A DNA stretch of 64,000 nucleotides from Gracilibacillus salitolerans (GTDB lineage: Bacteria; Bacillota; Bacilli; Bacillales; Amphibacillaceae): the NCBI RefSeq assembly GCF_009650095.1, contig NZ_CP045915.1:4154001-4218000 (forward strand). The letters run 5' to 3'. A program made the translations under genes and the position numbers. Position 1 is the stretch's first letter. The number at the start of each line of letters is the position of its first letter. The notes beneath the pieces were generated by a model. That model saw only the letters and a list, made by a program, of their open reading frames with translations, ran no database searches and was not told the origin of the DNA. Of this stretch, positions 56,542 to 64,000 are shown piece after piece.

Positions 56542-58716
56542 TTAATGTTTTATCTTAGCTTTTGCCTCTAAGCGTCGAGAATGCAAAATAGGCTCCGTAT
56601 ACCCATTAGGTTGATCCACACCTTTAAAAACTAAATCGCATGCCGCCTGAAAAGCTATGGAAACGTCTAAATTATTAGACATTGGTTTGTATTCGGGATC
56701 TCCACTATTTTGCTTATCGACCACTCTAGCCATGCGTTTCATCGTCTCCATGACTTGCTCTTTCGTACAAATGTCATGATAAAGCCAGTTGGCAATATGT
56801 TGACTAGAAATACGAAGAGTGGCACGATCTTCCATTAAACTTATATTATTAATATCCGGAACCTTGGAACAGCCAATCCCCATATCAATCCAACGAACTA
56901 CATACCCTAGAATACCTTGAGCATTGTTATCTAGTTCTTGTTGTATTTCTTCAGGTGTCCAATTTATCGTTTTAGTCACAGGCACATCCAAAATTTCGTT
57001 TCTTACATCATCATATTGTTGACCCAACTCACGTTGAACTTGGTGTACATTTATTTGATGATAATGAAGCGCGTGTAAGGTAGCTGCAATAGGGGAAGGA
57101 ACCCAAGCTGTATTCGCCCCCGCTTTTAACTGATTTCCCTTTTGATCTAGCATATCTTTCATTAAGTCAGGCATTGCCCACATTCCTTTACCAATTTGGG
57201 CGTGCCCTTGTAAGCCTGTAGCTAATCCAACGTTCACATTTGATTTTTCATAGCTTTGTAACCAATTAGAAGTTTTCATTTCGTTCTTGCGAATCATTGG
57301 TCCAAGCTCCATAGAAGTATGGATTTCATCACCCGTTCTATCTAAAAATCCTGTATTAATAAATGCAATTCTTTCTCGCACTTGATAAATACAATTTTTT
57401 AAGTTTAATGTTGTTCGTCGTTCTTCATCCATTACACCAATTTTCAACGTATTTTTATCCAAGTCAATCATTTCTTCTATACGATTAAAAAGCTCATTGG
57501 CAAAGGCTACTTCCTTTGAACCATGCATTTTAGGCTTAACAATATAGATAGAGGCTTCACGGGAATTTTGGTAGTTACTATTTCTCAATATATCGTGCTT
57601 AGCGATTAAACTTGTCAATACACCGTCCATGATTCCTTCTGGTATTTCTTGTTGATTTTCATCTAAAATAGCATTGGTTGTCATTAAATGGCCGACATTT
57701 CGGATAAACATTAACGAGCGACCCTGTAATGTGAATTCATTTCCTGTAGGAGACACGTATTGACGGTCTGATTGAAGCGTTCTAGTGACTTTTTGTGAGC
57801 CTTTAACAAATGAAGTAGAAAGGTCACCCTTCATTAATCCGAGCAAATTACTGTATACTAATATCTTATCGTTTGCATCGACTGCAGCTACAGAATCTTC
57901 ACAATCTAATATAGTTGTTAAAGCTGATTCTATTAAAATATCCTTAATACCGGCATTATCTTCAGAACCTATTTTATCCTGTTTATCAATTTGAATTTCA
58001 ACGTGTATATGATTATTCTTAAGCAATATTGCTTCAGGATCTAGTCTACCTCCACGGTATCCAATAAATTTCGCTTTATCACTCAGCATAGTAGATTCGC
58101 CATTTCCAAGCTCCATAACTAAGTTGCTGTCCATAATAGAATAGTTTACAACTTCAGTATGCGAATGTGCTTTTATTGGAAAAATGTCATCAAGAAACTG
58201 TTTAGCATAGGAAACAACCCTTTTCCCTCTTTGAGGGTTGTATCTATTACTGCGTTCTGCCCCTTCATCTTCACTAATTACATCCGTGCCATAAAGTGCA
58301 TCATATAAACTTCCCCATCTAGCATTAGCAGCATTCAGTGCATACCGAGCATTGTCTACTGGAACAACTAACTGAGGACCAGACTGAATAGCAATTTCTT
58401 TGTCAATTCCTTGGGTATTAACTGTAAAATCAGTTACTTCAGCTTCTATATAATTTATTTCTTTCAAAAAACTCTGGTATGCATCCATATTTAAAGCGCC
58501 TTCATTTTCTTTGTACCATTTGTTTATTCTTTGATGAAGCGTATCTCTTTCTTTTAATAACTTGTTATTCCGGGGAATAAAATCATGAATAAGTTCAGAA
58601 AACTCTTCCCAAAACTTATCTCTTGTTAACCCACTCCCTGGAAGCACCCTAGAATTAATAAACTCAAATAATTTTTCATCCACATAAAGATTGCTAATCA
58701 AAACATACCCTATCAT
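56542..58716 (-). CDS. glcB: Malate synthase G
   Basis: A 724-residue enzyme, the usual MSG length; the ATG at 58716 follows GAGGAGGG, whereas the longer frame upstream lies inside the preceding gene. MSG marks: VPVDNARYALNAANARWGSLYDALYG split as in the family, ESALTTILDCEDSVAAVDA (catalytic Asp/Glu), KMHGSKEVAFANELF, IGVMDEERRTTLNLK, AGANTAWVPSPIAATLHALHYH as two short blocks, and RISSQHIANWL. It condenses glyoxylate and acetyl-CoA to malate. No isocitrate lyase gene is near, so glyoxylate must come from another route. Confidence 0.95.
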   Translation of the reverse strand: MIGYVLISNLYVDEKLFEFINSRVLPGSGLTRDKFWEEFSELIHDFIPRNNKLLKERDTLHQRINKWYKENEGALNMDAYQSFLKEINYIEAEVTDFTVNTQGIDKEIAIQSGPQLVVPVDNARYALNAANARWGSLYDALYGTDVISEDEGAERSNRYNPQRGKRVVSYAKQFLDDIFPIKAHSHTEVVNYSIMDSNLVMELGNGESTMLSDKAKFIGYRGGRLDPEAILLKNNHIHVEIQIDKQDKIGSEDNAGIKDILIESALTTILDCEDSVAAVDANDKILVYSNLLGLMKGDLSTSFVKGSQKVTRTLQSDRQYVSPTGNEFTLQGRSLMFIRNVGHLMTTNAILDENQQEIPEGIMDGVLTSLIAKHDILRNSNYQNSREASIYIVKPKMHGSKEVAFANELFNRIEEMIDLDKNTLKIGVMDEERRTTLNLKNCIYQVRERIAFINTGFLDRTGDEIHTSMELGPMIRKNEMKTSNWLQSYEKSNVNVGLATGLQGHAQIGKGMWAMPDLMKDMLDQKGNQLKAGANTAWVPSPIAATLHALHYHQINVHQVQRELGQQYDDVRNEILDVPVTKTINWTPEEIQQELDNNAQGILGYVVRWIDMGIGCSKVPDINNISLMEDRATLRISSQHIANWLYHDICTKEQVMETMKRMARVVDKQNSGDPEYKPMSNNLDVSIAFQAACDLVFKGVDQPNGYTEPILHSRRLEAKAKIKH

Positions 58717-58744
58717 AAATTTTACCCTCCTCTTTTTGTTTAAG

Positions 58745-60193
58745 TTAAAACCATCGAGTAGTAACCATTTTTTTTCTTGTGTAAAATTCAACTCCATCTT
58801 TTCCGTTAACATGCAAATCACCATAAAATGATTTCTTCCATCCTGAAAATGGAAAAAAGGCCATTGGAGCAGGAACATTCACATTAATACCAATCATACC
58901 TGCATGAATATGATCTCTAAACTCTCTGGCAGCCTTGCCACTTTGGGTATATAAGACAGCTCCATTGCCAAATTTCGATTGATTAGTTAACTCTATCGCT
59001 TCTTGTAAATCTTTCACACGAACAATACTTAATACAGGACCAAATATCTCATCTCGCCATATTTGCATTTCAGTTGAAACATGATCAAAGATAGTTGGGC
59101 CCAGAAAAAATCCGGAGTCTTTTTCTTCTATATCGAGCCTACCGTCACGGACTAGATTTGCCTTTTCTTTTAGCCCAGTTTCAATATAATCATTCACTTT
59201 TTTCAAGTGGGAGTCTCTGATAACTGGTCCTAAAAAAACTTCATCATTCTTCCCTTCTCCGATTTTTATATCATTAGATCCCTGCACTATTTTTTTCACT
59301 AACATATCGGCGATTTCATCTACCACTACAACTACTGAACATGCCATACAACGTTCACCTGCACTGCCAAAAGAAGCACCCAATATACCTTGAACTGTCT
59401 TATCCATTTCAGCATCTGCTAATACAATAGAATGATTTTTCGCACCAGCTAACGCTTGAACCCGCTTACCAAATTGGGATGCTTTTTGATAAACATACTC
59501 TGCAACAGGTTGGGAACCAACAAATGAAATAGCAGAAACATCCACATGCTCCAAAAGACCATTTACTACATCCTTCGATCCATTCACAAGGTTTAACACT
59601 CCATTTGGTAATCCCGCGTCTGAAAATAATTCGGTTAAACGTTGTGCTAAGAGAGGAGTTCTTTCGGATGGTTTTAGCACAAATGTGTTTCCACAAGCAA
59701 TAGCAAGAGGAAACATCCAACAAGGAACCATCATTGGAAAGTTAAACGGAGTAATTCCACCTACCACCCCTACTGGATAACGATACATTCCAGATTCCAT
59801 GTCTGTCGCAATATCTGGTAAGACTGAACCCATCATCAAATGAGGTGTACCAGCAGCAAATTCAACACATTCAATTCCTCTTTGAACTTCCCCTTGCGCT
59901 TCTGATATAGATTTGCCATTTTCAAGAGTAATCAATTCTGCCAATTCCTCACGATTTTCAATTAATAATTGTTGGTATTTAAATAATATTCTTGCTCTGC
60001 GTGGAATGGGTGTTTTACTCCAAGAAGGAAAAGCTGATTTGGCCGCTGCAACTGCCTGTTCAACATCTTCCATACTTGAAATCGGGACATATGCTAGTAA
60101 CTGACCCGTTGCTGGATTTGGTACTTCTCCCACTTTGGTCGATGCTGCCGGTATCCATTCACCATTAATATAATTTTTTAAGTGTTCAACCAT
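58745..60193 (-). CDS. mmsA: MmsA-type CoA-acylating semialdehyde dehydrogenase
   Basis: A 482-residue aldehyde dehydrogenase; ATG at 60193 follows GAAGGAGAC. MmsA/IolA marks: [78 protein letters not shown] and the catalytic Cys in [15 protein letters not shown]. It converts methylmalonate or malonate semialdehyde to propionyl- or acetyl-CoA, which could feed malate synthase directly downstream. Here it is linked to neither valine nor inositol genes. Confidence 0.9.
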   Translation of the reverse strand: MVEHLKNYINGEWIPAASTKVGEVPNPATGQLLAYVPISSMEDVEQAVAAAKSAFPSWSKTPIPRRARILFKYQQLLIENREELAELITLENGKSISEAQGEVQRGIECVEFAAGTPHLMMGSVLPDIATDMESGMYRYPVGVVGGITPFNFPMMVPCWMFPLAIACGNTFVLKPSERTPLLAQRLTELFSDAGLPNGVLNLVNGSKDVVNGLLEHVDVSAISFVGSQPVAEYVYQKASQFGKRVQALAGAKNHSIVLADAEMDKTVQGILGASFGSAGERCMACSVVVVVDEIADMLVKKIVQGSNDIKIGEGKNDEVFLGPVIRDSHLKKVNDYIETGLKEKANLVRDGRLDIEEKDSGFFLGPTIFDHVSTEMQIWRDEIFGPVLSIVRVKDLQEAIELTNQSKFGNGAVLYTQSGKAAREFRDHIHAGMIGINVNVPAPMAFFPFSGWKKSFYGDLHVNGKDGVEFYTRKKMVTTRWF

Positions 60194-60206
60194 GTCTAGT
60201 CTCCTT

Positions 60207-61382
60207 CTACATAAAATGATAGGAATAACACGTTTCATATAATTCAATAATTTCTTCTTTGGATGGTACCTTAGGGTTATTATCAGGACTTCCACTTGCT
60301 AATGCATCGTCAGCCATTTTGCAAACAAATTGTTTAAATCTAGTCATTTCAATTCCCCAGTCTTTCATATTTGGTATATTTAATTCAGCACAGAGCTTCC
60401 TAATTTCCTCTACTGCCGAATCAGCAGCCACCACATCAGATACTTGTTCTAGATCTCGATTAAATATCCGGCCTATTATAGCCATTTTTTCTATACAACT
60501 TTCTTTACTAAAATAAAGAATTGCTGGGAGAATCATGGCATTCGAAACACCATGGGGCACATGAAATAACGCCCCAATTGGTCGGGACATTCCGTGAACT
60601 AAACAAACGGAAGCATTACTAAATGCTACTCCAGCTTGCATGGATGCTAGTGCCATTTTTCCTTTTGCTTTTGGATCTTCATTATTATAAGATAATCTAA
60701 TATTTTGTGAAATTAGACGTATTGCAGATAATGCTAAATTGTCTGTCATTGGGTGGGAAAGTCGTGAGATATACGCTTCTATGGCATGACATAATGCGTC
60801 TATCCCTGTACTTGCTGTAATATGTGATGGCAATGTGTACGTAAGAATAGGGTCAACTATGGCAACGGAGGGTGTTAAAGCAGGATCTTTAATCATCATT
60901 TTTACATCGTTTTTTGTATTTGTGATTACGGTGACATCGGTTACTTCAGATCCTGTTCCTGCGGTAGTAGGTAAGGCAATAAAAGGGATAGTAGAATGAT
61001 TCATTTGTTTTTTAGATTCAAAATAATCCACTACATCTCCATCGTGCTCTGCAAGTACAGCAACTGCTTTTCCTGTATCAATACAGCTTCCACCTCCCAA
61101 AGATACAATCACATCACAATTTTCATCCCTAAAAAGCTTAAGTGCCTCTTCCACATGTCTATCAGTTGGTTCTGAATTCACACCTAAATATGTCATACAG
61201 TTAACACTTGATTGTTTTAAAAACTGGATACATTGATTTACGTGTCCTAAGTTATCCATTACTTTGTCACTAATCAGCAAGCATTTATGCCCATATTTTT
61301 TTACTTGCTCTCCTACTAAGCCAAACGAATCTTCACCATAATAAAGACATTTTGGCATCCTAAACGAGAAAATGTTATTCAT
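60207..61382 (-). CDS. Iron-containing alcohol dehydrogenase
   Basis: A 391-residue group III alcohol dehydrogenase: [22 protein letters not shown] (NAD site), [32 protein letters not shown] and [20 protein letters not shown] with the iron-binding histidines. AGGGAGGGG precedes the start, 21 bases after the glycosidase-like gene. It probably oxidises a hydroxy acid or alcohol to the aldehyde handled by the MmsA-type enzyme 13 bases downstream. Confidence 0.9.
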   Translation of the reverse strand: MNNIFSFRMPKCLYYGEDSFGLVGEQVKKYGHKCLLISDKVMDNLGHVNQCIQFLKQSSVNCMTYLGVNSEPTDRHVEEALKLFRDENCDVIVSLGGGSCIDTGKAVAVLAEHDGDVVDYFESKKQMNHSTIPFIALPTTAGTGSEVTDVTVITNTKNDVKMMIKDPALTPSVAIVDPILTYTLPSHITASTGIDALCHAIEAYISRLSHPMTDNLALSAIRLISQNIRLSYNNEDPKAKGKMALASMQAGVAFSNASVCLVHGMSRPIGALFHVPHGVSNAMILPAILYFSKESCIEKMAIIGRIFNRDLEQVSDVVAADSAVEEIRKLCAELNIPNMKDWGIEMTRFKQFVCKMADDALASGSPDNNPKVPSKEEIIELYETCYSYHFM

Positions 61383-61403
61383 TTGTGCCCCTCCCTACAT
61401 CAA

Positions 61404-63518
61404 TTAATCTTTAATTTTTGTATTCTCCCTATATCCGAATTGCTTTGCATACTCTATATCTTTATACGTATCCTCTAAATAATAAGGGTAACCAAACGTC
61501 ATCTTCACTCGTGCCATAAAATATGGTTTGTTATGCAAAATCCAATAATGTCCGAGCCTTTCCCAATGAGTACTTGCTTCTTCTAATAAGGATATTGCCA
61601 AATTTTTATGGTACAATGTATAATTTAAACTATATCTTTTAAGCTCAATAGCAGCTTTAAATTTATTTTGATAATATCTTCCTAATTCTACCCAAGCATA
61701 TAAATCTAATTGAGTACATTGGTAATGGCTAGACTTTACTTCTCTAGAAGTTCTCTCTAAATCTATTAAAATTTCCTCAACATTCTTCGTACATTCTTCT
61801 AAAATAATTACAATATCATTAGGAGTCTCTCTATAATCTTTCAAAACTTCTTCTAAGACACCATTATTCTCCGCTATTACAAACTCATTAATACTCATTA
61901 CACCACTTCCTGGCATTGCCTTAGCTTCCACAAAATCTAGAATTGTTTTAAATCCGGAAACTTGTGAGAGACAACTTTCTGGATGCCACTGAAAATCATA
62001 GTCCATCCAAAATAATCGATTTACAGCAGGTATGATTTTGGATGCTTCGCGTAATCCCGTTAGAAACTTCCCCGCATGTGCTTTTCCATAAGGTTCCTGT
62101 AATAAATGTTCCCAAACCTCATCCTCTATATCTGGGTTATAAGATAAGCGTCCCCATAATTGAAATTGAAATAAATGTTTTTCGAAATCATATGTCCATG
62201 TCTTATGTCCATAATTAACATGCTGAAAATCTTTTCCCCATATATAGCCATCTGCCCCCCAATAAAAGCCTTTCACATAAGGTTTTAGCATTCCTTTCAC
62301 ATAAGCACGGACGTAATCCGGCTCCCCCCACCGGAAGGTAAATACATCATCATTTCTCACCGTATAAAGTACTTGAGTCTTTTCGAGGTCAATCCCTTTC
62401 CACGCCCCCCATAATTTTTCGAATTGAGGCTCAGAGTGAGAATAACAGTGAGCATTAGAATATTTCCAACTAATATATAAATCTTTGGAATCAAACTGTT
62501 CTTGTATGACATCTTTTATTTCTCTTCCCGCACTTTGCATATTAGTACGGTGGATAAATGAAATTTGACGTCCTGATTCCTTAATCGCTTTTATATAAGT
62601 TTCTGCAATCCAAGCTTCCTTCTCATATCCGGTGCCATCCATCCATTCGCTTGCCGAAGTCCCGATACCTTTTAAATCAGGATAAGTAAGGAGTACTTGC
62701 AAAATCATTTCATAAAAATAATCTTTAATTATTTCTGATGTTTCTCTGAATCGATTTAGCGTGGTGCCCACTCTATGAATCAGATGGTCATACATATTTC
62801 CAAATTCACCTACAGAGGAAGGATAACCAAGACCAGTTGCTACTTCTGGTAACAATCTAATATTCCAAGTAAATAAAAATATGTCGATACCTCTATCCTT
62901 TGCATACTTCATTAAATTTCTGAAGAATTGTATATTTGCTTTGATTTTTTGATCATCATAAGGATTTGCTTCTCTATATTTCGATGATACAACCATTAAA
63001 TGAAATGGGTGTTCTGACCATAAACTCAAGCAATTATAACGATTTTTTGCTAACATATCGATATAAGGACGCCAATATTCCATGTTCATACACGTATCTT
63101 CATTTTCAAGCAAAGCATCGCCCTGATCGAAAGGAGCATAGGGCAAATTATACTTAATGCCTCGCATCTGAAGGCTTGGTTTTTGACTTATTTGTTCATC
63201 AGCTAATAATTGTTTTCCACGCTCGATACACTCTGCCCACTCTAGACATCCATACATGACCCCTCGGGAATCTTTACCCTCTATAATAATTAGTTGATCT
63301 TTTCGTCTAATTAAAAACGCTTCATCCTCAAAATTATAGGATTCATTGATTTTTCGTTCATCCACTTTTCGAACTACAATGCCTTTTGATGGATATAAGG
63401 TCGTTACATGTTTCTCATATTGTTCTACATAAAATATATCCCTCCGAAGTAAACCTTTTTTTATCTGATCTACACCAAATTGAATGACAGGATCACTAGA
63501 ATCATAAACAAGTTTCAA
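61404..63518 (-). CDS. Glycoside hydrolase-like TIM-barrel protein, alpha-glucuronidase-like
   Basis: A 704-residue cytoplasmic protein without signal peptide. The start is TTG after AAGGAGGAAAG. Residues about 1-100 look like the alpha/beta N-terminal domain of GH20/GH67/GH84-type enzymes (LIIIEGKDSRGVMYGCLEWAE, written here as one known motif). Residues about 110-420 look like a TIM barrel (MRGIKYNLPYAPFDQGD, NRYNCLSLWSEHPFHLMV, GIDIFLFTWN, GIGTSASEWMDGTGYE, FYWGADGYIWG). A helical C-terminal part follows. I could not assign a GH family. Intracellular cleavage of a uronic-acid-containing oligosaccharide fits the locus but is inferred. Confidence 0.65.
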   Translation of the reverse strand: MKLVYDSSDPVIQFGVDQIKKGLLRRDIFYVEQYEKHVTTLYPSKGIVVRKVDERKINESYNFEDEAFLIRRKDQLIIIEGKDSRGVMYGCLEWAECIERGKQLLADEQISQKPSLQMRGIKYNLPYAPFDQGDALLENEDTCMNMEYWRPYIDMLAKNRYNCLSLWSEHPFHLMVVSSKYREANPYDDQKIKANIQFFRNLMKYAKDRGIDIFLFTWNIRLLPEVATGLGYPSSVGEFGNMYDHLIHRVGTTLNRFRETSEIIKDYFYEMILQVLLTYPDLKGIGTSASEWMDGTGYEKEAWIAETYIKAIKESGRQISFIHRTNMQSAGREIKDVIQEQFDSKDLYISWKYSNAHCYSHSEPQFEKLWGAWKGIDLEKTQVLYTVRNDDVFTFRWGEPDYVRAYVKGMLKPYVKGFYWGADGYIWGKDFQHVNYGHKTWTYDFEKHLFQFQLWGRLSYNPDIEDEVWEHLLQEPYGKAHAGKFLTGLREASKIIPAVNRLFWMDYDFQWHPESCLSQVSGFKTILDFVEAKAMPGSGVMSINEFVIAENNGVLEEVLKDYRETPNDIVIILEECTKNVEEILIDLERTSREVKSSHYQCTQLDLYAWVELGRYYQNKFKAAIELKRYSLNYTLYHKNLAISLLEEASTHWERLGHYWILHNKPYFMARVKMTFGYPYYLEDTYKDIEYAKQFGYRENTKIKD

Positions 63519-63629
63519 TCAAGCTTTCCTCCTTCCGCTAAAAAAGAAGCTATAAAAATTGAAAAGATTGTACGATTTATTACATTTCATTATAGAGGCC
63601 AACCTATACGGCAATAAACAGACAAGTTT
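63519..63629 (-). promoter_or_regulatory. Promoter region of the catabolic operon
   Basis: A perfect TATAAT box lies on the minus strand at 63594-63589, 70 bases before the TTG start. The -35 region is poor (TTATTG or TTGCCG at unusual spacing), suggesting an activator-dependent promoter. Confidence 0.45.
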
Positions 63630-63644
63630 TGTGTAATTTACACA
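63630..63644 (-). promoter_or_regulatory. Operator-like palindrome upstream of the catabolic operon
   Basis: TGTGTAATTTACACA is a perfect dyad around a central T; a further half-site TTTGTGTAAAG follows at 63652-63662. It lies about 36 bases upstream of the TATAAT box, a place suited to an activator such as the adjacent AraC-type protein. The remaining DNA to 63778 shows nothing else. Confidence 0.5.
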
Positions 63645-63778
63645 TCATTTATTTGTGTAAAGGAATAGCATAAAAAAACGTTAATTACCTTGTTTACTGA
63701 TGGACATTTATTTATTAGTCAAAAACTGTCTGATAAAATGTCAATTTCCGTCTATAAGAAAACCTAACTGAAAATGCA

Positions 63779-63834
63779 AAAAATCGGTCATTCTCTTCTT
63801 AAACGTTTTCGTTATAGAAGAAAATGACCGATTT
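63779..63834 (-). terminator. Terminator of the AraC-type gene
   Basis: AAATCGGTCATT...TCTTCT pairs with AGAAGA...AATGACCGATTT, with one mismatch. On the minus strand six T follow. It starts a few bases past the stop. Confidence 0.8.
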
Positions 63835-63837
63835 AAC

Positions 63838-64000
63838 TTAGCGATGTTCCTTTTTATATTGACTAATTGTCATCTTTACATATCTTTGAAACAGGCGATT
63901 TAAATTTCGTTCAGAGTACCCTATCGCCTCTGCTATTTCACATACACGGGTATCCGATTCAATACATAAGCTTTTCGCTTTTTCCACTTTTCGTTTTAAT
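63838..64000 (-). CDS. AraC-family regulator, C-terminal part only
   Basis: The final 54 codons of an AraC HTH domain: RVCEIAEAIGYSERNLNRLF then RYVKMTISQYKKEHR and stop. The start and sensor part lie outside the window. Its position ahead of the catabolic operon, with an operator-like palindrome between them, makes it the likely regulator of that operon. Confidence 0.8.
   Translation of the reverse strand, partial: LKRKVEKAKSLCIESDTRVCEIAEAIGYSERNLNRLFQRYVKMTISQYKKEHR

Noticed and set aside
1..64000. tRNA, rRNA, CRISPR arrays or prophage modules
   Set aside because: No cloverleaf sequences, regularly spaced repeats of CRISPR type or phage structural genes were seen on either strand.

Overview
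The window is AT-rich chromosomal DNA of a Gram-positive Bacillota, most likely a Bacillaceae member of the Gracilibacillus/Oceanobacillus/Virgibacillus kind. This rests on strong AGGAGG-type ribosome sites, lipobox lipoproteins, a HelD helicase, Lpl/YtcQ-type sugar importers with AraC/YesN-type regulators and a FIMAH-tailed secreted enzyme. The genus is an inference. I saw no rRNA, tRNA or CRISPR array.

Layout. (1) 1-4.4 kb: the start of a membrane sensor, a large modular secreted beta-helix protein and a membrane-anchored parvulin-type foldase. (2) 4.8-10.5 kb: a complete ribose operon rbsR-K-D-A-C-B with its own promoter and an RbsR-type operator. (3) 10.6-14.4 kb: a metallo-hydrolase, then an AraC regulator divergent from an oxidoreductase/aldo-keto reductase pair. 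(4) 14.5-23.2 kb: housekeeping and signalling genes (lysozyme-like, UbiA-like, P-loop kinase, CBO0543-like, GAF-GGDEF, XRE/DUF3169 pair, HelD). (5) 23.6-30.3 kb: an accessory stretch with an ArsR/SRPBCC pair, a broken MerR gene between direct repeats, a DHFR-like reductase, a serine hydrolase, a truncated second copy of a permease gene, an AbrB-Doc toxin-antitoxin pair, a collapsed ParE next to an intact antitoxin and a solute-binding-protein scrap. (6) 30.4-38.9 kb: an Lpl-type carbohydrate importer with a DUF2264 protein and two AraC regulators. (7) 38.9-47 kb: a hydantoinase/oxoprolinase hyuA-hyuB pair in one operon with a PotABCD-like importer. (8) 47.5-50.4 kb: a TRAP transporter. (9) 50.7-53 kb: a TnpB-only IS200/IS605-type element sitting in a decayed SDR gene. 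(10) 53.3-63.5 kb: a catabolic run (glycosidase-like protein, Fe-alcohol dehydrogenase, MmsA-type dehydrogenase, malate synthase G, FAH-family protein, HIBADH-family reductase, malic enzyme), then the end of another AraC regulator.

How it works together. Most intact genes serve uptake and breakdown of plant- or algae-type carbohydrates and organic acids: ribose, an oligosaccharide, an amide or cyclic amide, and a dicarboxylate or sugar acid. The glcB-malic enzyme pair would turn glyoxylate plus acetyl-CoA into malate and then pyruvate. The substrate feeding that run is not evident from the sequence and is the best candidate for an undescribed pathway. The TnpB protein is notable because the usual RuvC-II glutamate position holds glycine, with a glutamate pair displaced downstream.
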